Source: Camellia lanceoleosa
Lineage: Eukaryota; Streptophyta; Magnoliopsida; Ericales; Theaceae
Length of the DNA stretch: 64,000 nucleotides
Assembly: GCA_025200525.1 (NCBI GenBank)
Contig: CM045767.1
Location: forward strand, 121,022,021-121,086,020
Direction of reading: 5' to 3'
Shown here: in pieces, positions 11,251 through 23,600 of the stretch
Numbering within the stretch: the stretch's first letter is position 1
How the letters are laid out: each line of letters begins with the position of its first letter
The notes under the pieces: generated by a model
Database searches by the model: none
What the model was told of the DNA's origin: nothing
Seen by the model: the letters and a program-made list of their open reading frames with translations, nothing else
Made by a program: the position numbers and the translations under genes

Positions 11251-12959
11251 TTTTTTTATTTTTTATTTCAATTAATTGGCTTGAAATAGACGTGATTGCA
11301 TATGATTGTACTCTTTTTAGGTCTTGCAGGAATGTGGTTGGATTGTGAAGAATGCTTCTATCACAACACTAACTCGCTTGTAAGATTTTAGGAAAGTATG
11401 ATGATCTTGTCTTACAACTAATTTTTCTTTTCCAGCTTTTGAATGATAAAATTTAATACCATAATAATTCAAAGTTTAAAATTGTCATTGACAATTATAA
11501 GAGAGATCAGTATGACAATAATTTGATTAATTTCTTTCTAATATCAAAATAAAATTATTGTTTGTTTTTTTTTGGTTAAAAAAAAATAATAGAACCAACA
11601 CAAGTTTGTAAGGTAATCTTGAATGATGAGTATGACTCGTTGGAAGAGTAATAACAAAATTTCCATTTCCAATATAAATAGAGTAAATTATGCCAATTTT
11701 TTAAAATCAATTATGTCTCAGAGACTAAGAAATTTGGTTTGGGGTGTCCTAAAAAGTGTACTTTTTTGTCTTTTTGACTAAAAAAGTTGAGAAAAAAATA
11801 TGGAGGTTTGGGTTAACTTTTTGGATTTTTATAGAAAAATGTCTCCTTTAAAATTGTATAAAAAAAGTGTGTAAGAGATGATTAGTGAGAGGTGGGCCCC
11901 AGCCGTACAAATCGTAAGGAGTGTATTGGAATTAGAAATTATTGGCCAATTTTTGTACAAAGCACTGGACGGTTTTGTTTGGCCCGTGGGGGTCATCACG
12001 GGTCCCATTTTAATAATCTGAACTGTTCAATGTATATAACTCGTCGAACACTATGTACCTATAAAAAATAAAGTTAATCGGATATCGATAGCTATCTGAT
12101 CAAATTTATTTATTTTTCAATCATTAATTATAACACCATCCATTTGTTATATATAACTGATTTGATCATATAGTTATCGATATCCGATCAATGTGATTTT
12201 TTGCAGACATATAGTACTCGACGAGTTCTACACATTTAATGGTTCAGATTATCAAACGGACCGTGATAGCCCCACAAGCCAAACAGTGTGTGTGCAAATC
12301 ACACCCAATCATTTCAACATTGGTCACCGCTGACAAGACAGCTGCAAATTGTTGACTTCAGTGTCTACTTTTTTGGTAGAAAATTAATTTTTTAATTATT
12401 TTTTTTGGATGAATAGTGATATCTTTTTGGATTTTGGAGTAATTTTTTGGCTTTTTGACTGATTCAGGTTACCCCAAACCATTTCTAAATTTCCGTTCAA
12501 TTAAGCATTTTAACATTTTAAATTGATTCATGCTAGCGCTTTTATTACATAATGTTCACTTTTGAATAATTGTATACAACCTAAATGAAAAATTGATAAA
12601 TTTAATCATAAATTTTTCCTAATACCAAATCAAATAAATTATAGAACATTATGAGATTCTAAATAATTTATTTTATTTTTTCAAATGCTACAAAGAAAGA
12701 TTTTAGGTTAATCTTATCAAAAAAGACTCACGCAGGGCTGGCTTTGCCTCATTGTTAGTGTAGTACTTATTCAATTTTTATTTATTCTTTTTTTTTAAAA
12801 AGATGATTGAGTCCACTATTTTGAAAAATATTAAATTAAAAATCTGATTGCAGGGAATTGTTTGCTCTCATAGGCAGTTTCTCTCAAGTATACATTCCAG
12901 ATGTTCTTTCAAAAATCCCCATCTCGCCTCAAATAGGGTTGAGCACTCAACCCACCAAA
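11251..12959. other. unique centre of the fold-back element
   Basis: Mostly AT-rich. 11316-11390 follows a splice-acceptor-like TTTTAGGTCTTGCAG and reads ECGWIVKNASITTLTRL before a stop; 12836-12955 also follows an acceptor-like GATTGCAG. Either could be a captured exon scrap, but neither has a recognisable family. A nested MITE occupies 11736-12480. Confidence 0.35.
11736..12480. mobile_element. MITE nested in the fold-back element, with central hairpin
   Basis: Ends are GGTTTGGGGTGTCC and GGTTACCCCAAACC, an imperfect inverted pair. Inside, about 11953-12310 forms a long imperfect inverted repeat: GTTTGGCCCGTGGGGG...ATCACGGG, AATCTGAAC, AACTCGTCGA and CGGATATCGATA on the left recur as reverse complements on the right. 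It may be one hairpin MITE inside another. Confidence 0.5.
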
Positions 12960-13763
12960 ATAAGGGATGTATATTTAGCTTTAGTTGTGAATCTTTAAAA
13001 TAAAAAAATAAAAAAATAAAAAAAATAAAAAATGGTTGTGAACCTGAAAAAATAAATAAATAAATAAAAGAAAAAATATTGAATGTATATTTAGTTTTGG
13101 TTGTGAATCGTAAAAAAAAAAAAAGTTGGTTGTGAACTAATAAATAAATAAATAAATAAAAGAAAAAAGATTGAATGTATATTTAGTTTTGTGAATCTTA
13201 AAAATAAAAAAAAATAAAAAAAAAAAAATTGGTTGTGAACCTGAAATAAATAAATAAATAAATAAAAGAAAAAAGATTGAATGTATATTTAGTTTTGGTT
13301 GTGAATCTTAAAAAAAATAAATAAATAAATAAAGAAAAAAGAGAAGAAAGAAAGAAAGTTGGTTGTGAACCTCAAAAAATAAATAAATAAATAAAAGAAA
13401 AAAGATTGAATGTATATTTAGTTTTGGTTGTGAATCTTAAAAAAAATAAATAAATAAATAAAGAAAAAAGAGAAGAAAGAAAGAAAGTTGGTTGTGAACC
13501 TCAAAAAATAAATAAATAAATAAAAGAAAAAAGATTGAATGTATATTTAGTTTTGGTTGTGAATCTTTAAAAAAAAAAAAAAAAAATTGGTTGTGAACCT
13601 GAATAAATAAATAAATAAATAAAAGAAAAAAGATTGAATGTATATTTAGTTTTGGTTGTGAATCTTAAAATAAAAAATAAAAAAAAAATTGGTTGTGAAC
13701 CTGAAATAAATAAATAAATAAATAAAAGAAAAAAGATTGAATGTATATTTAGTTTTGGTTATG

Positions 13764-13802
<39 letters not shown>

Positions 13803-14230
13803 AAGAGAAGAAAGAAAGAAAGTTGGTTGTGAACCCGAAAAATAAATAAATAAATAAAAGAAAGAAGATTGATTGTATATTTAGTTTTGGTTGTCAATCT
13901 AAAAAAAAACAAAGAAAAAAGTTGGTTGTGAACCTCAATAAATAAATAAATAAATAAAAGAGAAAAGATTGAATGTATATTTAGTTTTGGTTGTGAATCT
14001 TAAAAAAAAAAAAAAAAAAAAACTTGGTTGTGAACACGAAAAAATATATAAATAAATAAAAGAAAAAGATTGAATGTATATTTAGTTTTGTTTTTTTATC
14101 TTAAAAAAAAAAAATAAAAAAAGTTGGTTGTGAACCTGAAAAAAATAAATAAATAAAAAAAAAAAAAAAGATTGAATGTATATTTAGTTTTGGTTGTGAA
14201 TCTTTAAAAAAAAAAAAAAAAAAAAAAGTG
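12960..14230 (-). repeat. right array of the same ~100-bp repeats, inverted, about 12 units
   Basis: The same unit as in 9488-11250, read on the minus strand. The + strand shows GGTTGTGAACCTGAAAAAATA, GATTGAATGTATATTTAGTT (each shown only in part) and GGTTGTGAATCTT in turn, with variable poly-A runs. I count about 12 copies of the core. Opposed orientation makes the element's two halves complementary. Confidence 0.85.
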
Positions 14231-14429
14231 ATTGTTAACATTAAATATAAAAAATAAAAATAAAATAAAAATGGGGATTAAAGTGGGTTGGGGAAAATCC
14301 AAACCCATTAGGAAATGGGGAGGGTGGTACCCATAGGAAATGGGGAATGGGGAAAATTTATTATAGGGTAATGGGGATGGGGAATTAATATCCACCCCAT
14401 TAACCCCCATTGCCATCCCTAGACGTTAA

Positions 14430-14681
14430 CGAGGGAAAAGCAAAAATATCTCATTGTTTTTCACTTCAACACCCACTCATCACGTCCTGGCTGATCTCTT
14501 TTTGCACACTACCTGCAACCTCTCTTTCTCTCTCTTCGCCGGATCTTCAAGCCATTTGGGGATCCAATCACATTTTCGCTTAGCCGCCCCGTGACCTGAC
14601 GTCTGATCATTGACAGTTGTTCTTCAAAGAATTCACTTTTGAACTAAGGATTTGGCTTTTAGGGTTTCTTTCACAGCGACG
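14430..14681 (+). promoter_or_regulatory. ORP3 proximal promoter and 5' UTR
   Basis: Only 252 bp separate the fold-back transposon's target site from the ATG. No clear TATA box is seen. CT-rich sequence at 14518-14540 (CTCTCTTTCTCTCTCTTC) is typical of plant TATA-less starts or 5' UTRs. An upstream TTG-led frame runs into the ORP3 frame, but ATG at 14682 gives the conserved N-terminus. Confidence 0.5.
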
Positions 14682-17600
14682 ATGGCTTCTCAGGACAAGA
14701 AACAACCTGGTGGGTTCTTCGCATCGATCGCTTCCAGTTTGTCCAATTTCGGCAGCGCAATGCACAAATCAGTCAATGGGTATGCCTCGAATCGTTCATA
14801 TCTTATCTTTTTTCTTCTTTTTCACTGTTGCGATCCATTAATGGTGTTTCAAAATTGAGTATTTTTTTGTGTGTATATTTATGGGTTTCGCATCCTTTAT
14901 TGCTAGGGTTTGTTTGATGATGATTTTGTTACCACTGACGTTTCATCACATATATATATATATATATATATGTATATATCTATCTATAATAGCGAATCAC
15001 TGGTTTAGTTAATGCTGGGCATACTAAACTTGAGGTTGACCCTTTGCATAAATTATGGCAAAGTTTAGTCTTTACGCAATAATGGGGATTAACTATATAT
15101 ATATACTAGCGTATACCCGTGCCTGAAGGCACGGTGTAAATAATGTTGGGATTAGAATATAATTGTAATCCCAATACTATTTAATAGATTATCAATTATC
15201 AATTATTAATTTAATATAATTGTAATATCAACCCCTCTTGTCTTAAAAATAAAATGGCAAGAAAATTATGCCTTCTATCTGAAAATCCCTGTTTCTATAC
15301 CAAGAAAATGGCATAGGCAAACAACCATTGTTGAGCTTTGATGACCCACCATAAAACAAACTTAAAAACATCTATCTAAGTTCACAGAAATTGTTTCCAA
15401 TAAAATGAAGGGATTTAAAATTAAACTTTATAAGAACATAGGTGAGTTTTCAAATGAAATTCAATTAACGCCCAAATAGTTTTATTTTAGTTTAATTATG
15501 TGTTTATGCGATCTTTAAGTTGCTGTTATGTTATTTCATTTCTGACCAACAATAAAGCAAAACTTTTATGGCGGTGTAAAGAACAAAGTTTTCCAACAAT
15601 CAAAGCAAATGCAAACTCAATGTTTGAACTTTCAAGGAAGGAGAAAAAAAGAAGCTTGAAAACAAAAACCTATTTGGTAAATTTTTTACAAATTTTCTAC
15701 AGACTTAAAAGCCAAGAAATAAAACGTCCACTGTTTAATTGAGATTGAGATGGGCTCAACTTCAAAATACATTATTATTAACTCCAAAATTGGACATATC
15801 TCTATAAAGTTACATGTCAAATAGAAGGCGGACTATTGCAAAAGGGAAGCACTGTGTGCTGTACATGAAATCTTAAAAATAATACAAAATATTATCAACC
15901 AACAAATCCAAACAACAAATCCTTCAGGATTCAGAATTCAAACAATAAATCCAAACAACATAATTAACCAACAACAGCGATCAAGAGCAGAGAAAGGAAA
16001 ATTCAATAGACAATGTAAAATACCTCTATTTTGATGTTGAACGATGGGTCTTGAAGCCACTGTTGGGAAATTAAAAAACATTAAAAAAAAATTGAGTCCT
16101 TGACATAGAATGGCAAAGCTAAAGGAGTCTCAAGAAGGTCTATTAGTGTGTCCCCAATCTGGGAGTCCTTTGCATTATATATAGGACAATCAGTAATGAT
16201 GGGTTATCACTCATGTCCATCTATGTTGGGATGTTGTGTTGGGATGTTGGGATGGTAAACCCCAATGACAACAGATAGTAAAAAATTTAATTGACTATTC
16301 TCACAAACTCTACAATGATTCTCAGAAACCCTATAGAGTTCAGCAAGCCAATAGATAGCTTTAAGTAATGCAGGGAAAAAAATGACTGACCTCATAAAAA
16401 TCAACAAAAAAATGTGTGAAAACCCCGCCATAAACCACACCTGCAAGGGGAAAAAGCTAATCATTAAATAGAATTATATCTAGAAAGTCTATTATTCTAA
16501 AAATAGAAAGGAAACAATAGACAAATAAAGTAGAAAATGCAGTTTTAATCGAAGGATATAGCGAAGGAATTCTTTTACAAAATTGGATCACTAATTTGCA
16601 CAACAAAAAATAAATTAAACTATCAAATTTCCAAAATCTGGTAGAAGAATTCTTTTACAAAATTGGATCACTAATTGCACCATGAAAAATAAATCAAACT
16701 ATCAAAGGCACTGCAAACTTGATGCCCTCAAGCAGCTTTTTTCATGTTATTCTGTGGAGTCCCGAGCTAGTGTACACACTTTGTGAACCAAATTTTCGAT
16801 ATTATGTAAGTTCCATCTACCTATCCATATGCATCAGGTTAAAAACAGAAAACAGATAGTATAAAAGAAAAATATCAAAAATTAAGAATAAACAACATGC
16901 ATGTCCAAGTAAGAATAAACACTCATAAATGTTCTGCATTATCAAAAAATGCAGAACATTCTTCTTATTTCCAATAATTCCTACTAAATCAATATGAGAG
17001 AAGATACCAAGAATGGGTTTCGAACATTTTGACAACAACCATTCAATAGAATAACTCAATACAATAGTTGCACAAAATTAAAGTAAAGTAAAGTGCACCC
17101 AAAATTAACAAAACCCATAAAAGTGCACCCAAAATTAAAGAAAAACAATACTCAAGAAAAAAAAAAAAAAAACAAAGAAAAATATGATCTTTGTGGCTGA
17201 ACAAAGAAAAAATTAGGAGTTGATGAATATTAGATGAATTCATGTGATATTTTCTTTTTCATGCACTTTTGCTAATATTGACAACCTTATGAATAATAAT
17301 AAAATGTAAGAGGACAAAAAAACAAATAATCATGATTCATATCAGACTATTAGACTTACAGGTATTTGGTAATGACATTATGATAGGCTTTGCGCACTCA
17401 CTCAAACGGTGGTGGGCAATGACATTATACCAAAAAAAACTTGCAATAGAAAGTACACCACAGAACATGGGGGACCTTATCAGATATTTCAACAGATTTA
17501 TTGAACCTTCTCAACTTAATTTTCAAAAAAAAAAGAAAAAAAAAAGGATAAAAACAAAAACAAAACGCAGGAAAATACCCAAATCATTATTCACTTTAGT

Positions 17601-20600
17601 CCCATCAGTTGCTTTTTATTTTTTGAAAAAAGAAAAGAAAAAAGAAGATATTTCAACAGATTTATTTAAACTTACAAACTCCATATAAAGCAAAGTTACG
17701 CACCAAAGCCATGAATCTGGTTTAGCATGATTATCCGGCAGATTTGAATTTTTTTTTTTAAAAATGATTATCAGGCAGACCAAACACACAAACAAAAAGG
17801 GAAAGGCCTCGTTGTATTGGTTCTCAAAAATTTTTTTTTAAAAAAAGGGAGGGGGGGTGGGTGAGAAGAAAATAAGAAAGGGAAGAGAACACACACCTAG
17901 CCCAAACACCAAACTTCCATTATTGTAGCCTTCAAGAATTAATGCTGCAAAAGAAAATACTAACAATAGAAAGAGAACAGTGTAAAAAAAAGTGCATTCA
18001 TTTTTTTGTGTCATTTGCAAATTCACTTTTGAACATGTTAGAATGCACATCCCAAAGTAGCCCCAATTTTGGTCAAAAAGAGCAAATGCTCAGAGTACAG
18101 ATAAAAGAAAACTCATCAACAGCACCCATCTTTAGAGACCCCAAAAAAAGTCAACTAACTCACAAGGTCAAATGAGTCAATTTGTACATAATGAAATAAA
18201 AACCAAATAAAAATATGTCCTCCACTGGAACTCACCTCCACAAATAACATTATCTCCTTAAAATTATAAAATGGCATACTGTTTGTTACCTTCTCTTGGC
18301 TGCGTTGTATTCTGTCAATTGATTGTAGGGGAAGGCAGGTCAAGTGTTAACCCCCTTTGTTGGACTCTTTCCATCTCTCTGCTCTTCGGCAAATATTAAT
18401 CCATCAATCCATCTGATCAGCATGGTGTCCACTATAATAATGGATGCAGTTTCAAGCAAATTTTAATAATCTTTTATTACATCAGCAGCAGCAGAATCAG
18501 CTTCTTCTTCCACCTCACCATTGGGATGGGGCCAAAAGCCCGCCCCCATAGGCTCTCGAGTAAAACTGAAAAGAGTTCAAAAGGCAGAGGTAAAAGTTTT
18601 TTCATGGCCTCCCCTCTCTCCACTGAAATTTAATTCTTAACTTGCCATTAGCATCTACACCAACCACCTGGCCTTTGCCATTAGCATCTACACCAACCAC
18701 CTGTCATTAAGTTGAGAAGGTTCAATAAATCTGTTGAAATATCTGATAAGGTCCCCCAAGTTTTTTTTGGTATAATGTCATTGCCCACTACCGTTTGAGT
18801 GAGTGAGGCGAGGTTCAATTAATCCCCTACTACTTCTGGCTGAAAATAGAGGCGATAACGATTCATATAGAAAGCATATGAATTCAAGTGTATATCAATG
18901 TACATTCATATATACGGGATGCATACATCTATACTATTTAAAACAAAAACATTAGATAGATGGGAGGAGTGGGCCTCGAACCTTGGGCCTTGGGTCTAAT
19001 GAAGAACACTCTTTATCACTTGAGTGGTACACAATATATAGTAAATATTTTCTTTTATTTTTACATGAATTGCACATGCATCGCATGTGCCAACCGCAAG
19101 TTCTTATTTAACAAAGGCCATTCATTTATTTCATCACCCTGGATTTGTAAGCTTTTAAAAGTTGTACAGCAGATCAACTAATTTATTTCCTTGGATATGT
19201 CACCTTACACGTTAAGTAAAGCAAACCAACAAAGGCAGTAATAAAAATAATATCCAGAGAAAAAAAATTGTCCAAAATTCTAATCAGATCTTGAAATTAT
19301 CCAAATCCAAAAAAAAAAACTTCAAACAATAAGTTTGGCTTTGGCTTTGTGTCCTTCAGATTGTAGCATATTGCAATCTTCAAATTTGCAATCCAGATTT
19401 GCATTCTTCAAATTTGCAATCTCCAAATACAGCAATCCAGATTGTAGCATCTATCTATCTATCTGTTATAATATGCAAAGACCTGAGTTGATGTTTGACA
19501 CTTTTGTGTCACATGCAATGCGTGCACATTTTTTCCTGAATAATGAACAAAATTATTTTTTAAATTTAAGAATTATTAAGGTCATTGCAACAAAAAAATC
19601 TAATTAAATTTATCAATGAGTCAATTACTTTCATGGTTTTACAAAATATTTAACAACTGTCATTGAAACATACATAGTTAAATTCATTAATTAGTTCTAA
19701 ATAATGCACTCAACATCAATTTTTTACATTCATTGTTCATCGCTAGAAATCCAGATCTAGGGTTTCGAAATGCAGAAACAGAGAGAGACAGAGAAGTAGA
19801 GGGAGAAAGTGATCGAATTTAAGCAGGAGAGAGATTACCTTTGCGGTTGGTCGCTTTGATTTCTTTTCAGACAGAAGAAGATCTGAATCTTCTGTTACAA
19901 ATCCAAAAAACCTAATCGGTTGTAGAGAGAGTTATATAATATGATAATCCAATCCACAAAACAGAGACAGAGAGAGAGAGGTTTTACTTTCGGGTATGGC
20001 GAGGTTTTACTTTCGGATTGGGACCAAACTTTTCTCACCGTCGCATTAGCTTCCGATTCAACTTTCTTGCTTGCTGGGACTCTGTTGCTGCTGCTCTTTC
20101 TCTTTCGCTTATCGTTGAGGAGGAAGAAGGTCTGTTAAAGCAGAAGAACAAAGAGTGAGAGAGAGATAGGAGGGACAGTTGCGAGAGAGAGAGACAGAGG
20201 GAGTTGTAGAGACGTGTTTGGCAGACGTGGGAGAGAGAGAGAGCAGAGAGTGTTTGAGCGGGAAAAAAATTGATCTCAACCATTGATATAAATTTGGGAT
20301 TAATCTCAACCATTGGATCAAAATATATGAAACATACATTTTATACATTTTCAAAAACTTTCTTCCCTTATTATATAGATATATCCGTACATCTTCTTCT
20401 AATATTCTCTCTCTCTCTCACTATATATATACACACACACACACACATATACTATACTATCTATACTATTATATAAGGCCTAGGTGTCACATAGTTTATT
20501 TGAATTGGTGAGCACTTCCATATGAAAAATCAACAATTTCTGTGACATCGACACCAATTCCCACCTTCACTTTATAGATAGTATAGATAGATTACAAAAC

Positions 20601-23600
20601 TCACTTGATGTCAACATCTATGTCAGCCGTGAGGGTTGTACTGTTTGATGGGTGTGCTCTCCAAACAATTGCTCAGGTTCGATTCTTGGGGCCAGGCCGG
20701 GAGAATGTAATTTCTCGTGAATTCCCTAGTCATGGCATGGATGGTCTGCCTTTTACCAGACTAGAGAGAGGATTAATAGAGGTGTGCGTAAGCCCTGACC
20801 ACTGAACCAAAAGAAAAAGAACACCCATGTCACTAAATTCCTAATGCCCAAATGACAACTATGTAACTGTTCAAGTTTCTGATGTCGTATTTTTTTTTCC
20901 CCAGTTTTTTTCTCCTCCATCTACATTCAAATTTATTTTTTCAGATGACGGCTACAACTGTCTTCTATTTCTACACACACATCGAGTGTGTGCTTAACTT
21001 ATAGTATAAAATGTATATGTATTTCCCAATGCTATTTGGTTCGCAACTTGGCTAATCTTCACAACCTATTTCTCATTTGCTCAAGCAAAATGTTACCTTG
21101 AAAAGAATGAATAAATAAAAAAGATCATATTATTGTATCTAGTAGTTGTCCAGAGTTCCCAGTACTCCCTTATTAGCGGGAGTGGTTGAACTTAGAGGAA
21201 GAGAGAGTATAGTGGAATATCCCGTGTGACCCATCTCGAGTATTGAAACATGACCTTCGTTAGCAAACATTCTTTGGTCTTTTTTCTGATGCTATTTCCC
21301 CGTGTAGTATTTTGAGGCAAGCAAATTTTGCTTATTGATAATGTATGTGCATGCCATGATTGTTGATGTCTTTTCTATTAATATATATGCCTTGCAGTGT
21401 TGAACATGCTTATGGAAGATTTTATTTTGCTGCACTTCGAGCATGCATCAATAGGGTGACGTACAGTTCTGCATTAATTGTCATATGCTGTTCCTGTTTG
21501 GTATGTATCAGTGTTACCAGAAAACACGCTAATATTCTAGCGATTTACGTTTTGGTATGCACCTTTTGAAACCTAGTACATTTTTCTTCTAAAATGGTAC
21601 ATTTATCAATCCAAAGTGATCCCAAAACTTTTTCCAATTATTTAAATATAATTTTCATTGGGAGGGAAAAAAAAATCAAATATAATGAATTAAATCTAGA
21701 GAAAGTGGAGTTTTAGCTGGACAAAATGCAAAAAGTTGGTCACAATATTGAATAGCTAACTGTTAAAAGAAGATTGCTCCACCAGTAAAAATGTAGCCTA
21801 TGCAAGCCTCTCTCTATCATATCACATTTTATAGCATGTGGTGTACCACATTCCTTACCTGTTTCCGTTGAACGATCTGTGTTCTATTTGATGTAGGTAG
21901 TATTGTCACATGAGTATTAACTGAGCTTGAGGGCAATGCTTCTTCCTCATTTGATCACCATGACTGTCCTATAGCTTCAAAGATTTTGAGATAATACCCT
22001 CTTTAGCAGCTTGGTTAATGATAATCCACTTAGCAGTGGTTGCACAATGCTATGGTAGTTTCTCCTCAATTTGTTTGACATATTAACTCCCTAAACTCTC
22101 ACACATGCATAATGAATTGTTCCCTCAAATTCTGACGTGCATTTACTCCCTAAAGTGTCACTGCGCACACATGAATGACTGGATAGCTGAGTGACGTCAT
22201 TTACATTTAAATTTATGGAGACACTGACCATTGCTTCCTTAGTAATTTTTACAAGTTGTGGTTGTTAATTTTTTGGTCTATGCCCTTATTTTACCTAGTC
22301 ATGTATCACAACTATGGTTTTTTTTTTTTTTTTTTTTCTGCTGATTGAAGCTGAAGTTCTGTTATCTTGGTTTGTCATTTTTGTACAATGTTCACGATAT
22401 ATATATACATATATTAGTTTCATTCCATGTGCTGAAGATTCTGGTTGTCATTAACCTGTGGTGTTTTCCTTCTCTAGTTTGCTGGGTTATGAAGGCCTGG
22501 AAGTTATAAATCCTGAAGGGGGGACTGAAGATGCTGAAGAGGAAGCACACAAAGGAAGATGGAAGCAGGAGGTGCAATAATATATATTTTTTTGCTTCTT
22601 TCATTTTATTTTGCTGATGCAAGTTTTGCTGTGTTATTTCTAGAACTTTCTGCTAATTTTTTTGCTATGTCATGATTTTTTTAATGTATTTCAGTAGGCT
22701 CTTATATAGGTTGAGAAAATTCAACAGGATTACAAGGTATAGTTCAAGGCCATTAGGCATCATCTTGAATGCATTATGTATGTGTCTGTGGGTTCTGATC
22801 CTCAAATGTGGTGTATGACAGAAAATTTGTATTTATTGACAAAAACGGATGTCTTGTGATTCTAGCATTTCTTGTTGACGTGTGTTATTGTCCATAAGTA
22901 ATGCTTAGTAAATCTCTCTTTCTGCCTCTTAACAGAAATAAAGGCATATCTCTCTATTGACAACTTTCTTTCTTTTCTTGTGTTTCATAGGATCGGGACA
23001 GTTATTGGAAGATGATGCAGAAATATATAGGTTCTGATGTCACATCAATGGTGACACTCCCAGTCATCATTTTTGAGCCAATGTCAATGCTTCAAAAAAT
23101 GGCAGAGGTTTGTGTTTTTGTACCATACTGATGTCTCTGTTATATTTGATGATGCTTTTCTTGTTGAATATCACCAATTGTGATATGTTTGTAACAGTTG
23201 ATGGAATACTCCTACCTTATGGATTTAGCAGATGAATGTGAGGATCCCTACATGCGATTGGTTTATGCTTGTAAGTACCGTTCTGCTCTCTCTCTCTCTC
23301 TCTCTCTCTGCGCGAGTGTGAGTGTGCATTTTCTGTTGTGAAACTTATGGTTCTCCATTTCAGCATCCTTCTTTATAACAATCTATTATGCCTGCCGACG
23401 AACCTGGAAGCCATTTAATCCAATTCTTGGTGAAACTTATGAAATGGTCAATCATGGAGGTGTTAAATTCATTGCAGAACAGGTGAGCTTGACCACATTT
23501 TCCACTGGATACATTTTTCTTATTTTCTTTGTTTAAATGCTAGTTTTGGTCATGCTGATTTTGATTATAACCAAGAACAAGGTTTTAAAGCGCGGTTTGA

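Larger units (their letters stand above)
9303..14421. mobile_element. 5.1-kb fold-back hAT-type transposon
   Basis: Terminal inverted repeats TAGGGATGGCAATGG (9303-9317) and CCATTGCCATCCCTA (14407-14421) are flanked by a perfect 8-bp duplication GACGTTAA (9295-9302 and 14422-14429). An 8-bp duplication with a TA...TA-ended TIR is the hallmark of hAT elements. Next to each end lies GGGGATGGGG-like sequence. Inside are two opposed arrays of one repeat (9488-11250 and 12960-14230) and a unique centre (11260-12955). No transposase frame is visible, so the element is non-autonomous. It inserted 260 bp upstream of the ORP3 start codon, right at the promoter. Length, TIRs and duplication are read directly; the superfamily is inferred from them. 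Confidence 0.85.
15106..20587 (-). mobile_element. Helitron-like element, minus strand
   Basis: On the minus strand the 3' end is a perfect hairpin (CCGTGCC TTCA GGCACGG, 15117-15134), seven bases, then CTAG followed by T: the textbook Helitron terminus. A matching 5' end, TCTATACTATCTATAAAG preceded by A, lies at 20587 on the same strand, but a mirror-image Helitron start on the + strand at 20460 overlaps it, so the 5' boundary is less certain than the 3' one. The interior carries gene-like pieces on the minus strand, as expected of gene-capturing Helitrons. Confidence 0.5.
14780..22477 (+). other. ORP3 intron 1 (7.7 kb), transposon-rich
   Basis: Donor GGGTATGCC at 14779/14780 and acceptor CTCTAG at 22477 preserve phase (GG|T, Gly). 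It holds (TA)n near 14951-14972, a Helitron-like block 15106-20587, the small Helitron-like element 18928-19101, a SINE-like block about 20617-20821, and an exon-like stretch near 21399-21458. 21600-22470 shows nothing recognisable beyond a poly-T run near 22319-22337. Confidence 0.8.

Noticed and set aside
11046..11348. 100-codon ORF rich in Phe/Leu in the poly-T array
   Set aside because: It is a product of T-runs and tandem repeats, with no domain; the same applies to the minus-strand ORFs at 13646-13912 and 14204-14416.
9488..14230. CRISPR-like or satellite reading of the regular ~100-bp repeats
   Set aside because: The repeats lack unique spacers, reverse orientation at the centre and sit between hAT ends with a target duplication in a plant genome; they are transposon internal arrays.
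14617..14841. Alternative first ORF in another frame over ORP3 exon 1
   Set aside because: The frame starting at ATG 14682 gives the conserved ORP3 N-terminus and joins exon 2 in phase; this one does not.
18959..19030. tRNA gene suggested by GGTTCGAGGCCC-type B box on the minus strand
   Set aside because: No cloverleaf can be completed, and the sequence lies between Helitron-like ends; at most it is a tRNA-derived scrap.
20035..20354. Two overlapping minus-strand ORFs of 81-92 codons
   Set aside because: They are Leu/Ser-rich translations of CTCTCT repeats in a UTR-like stretch; no homology recognised.
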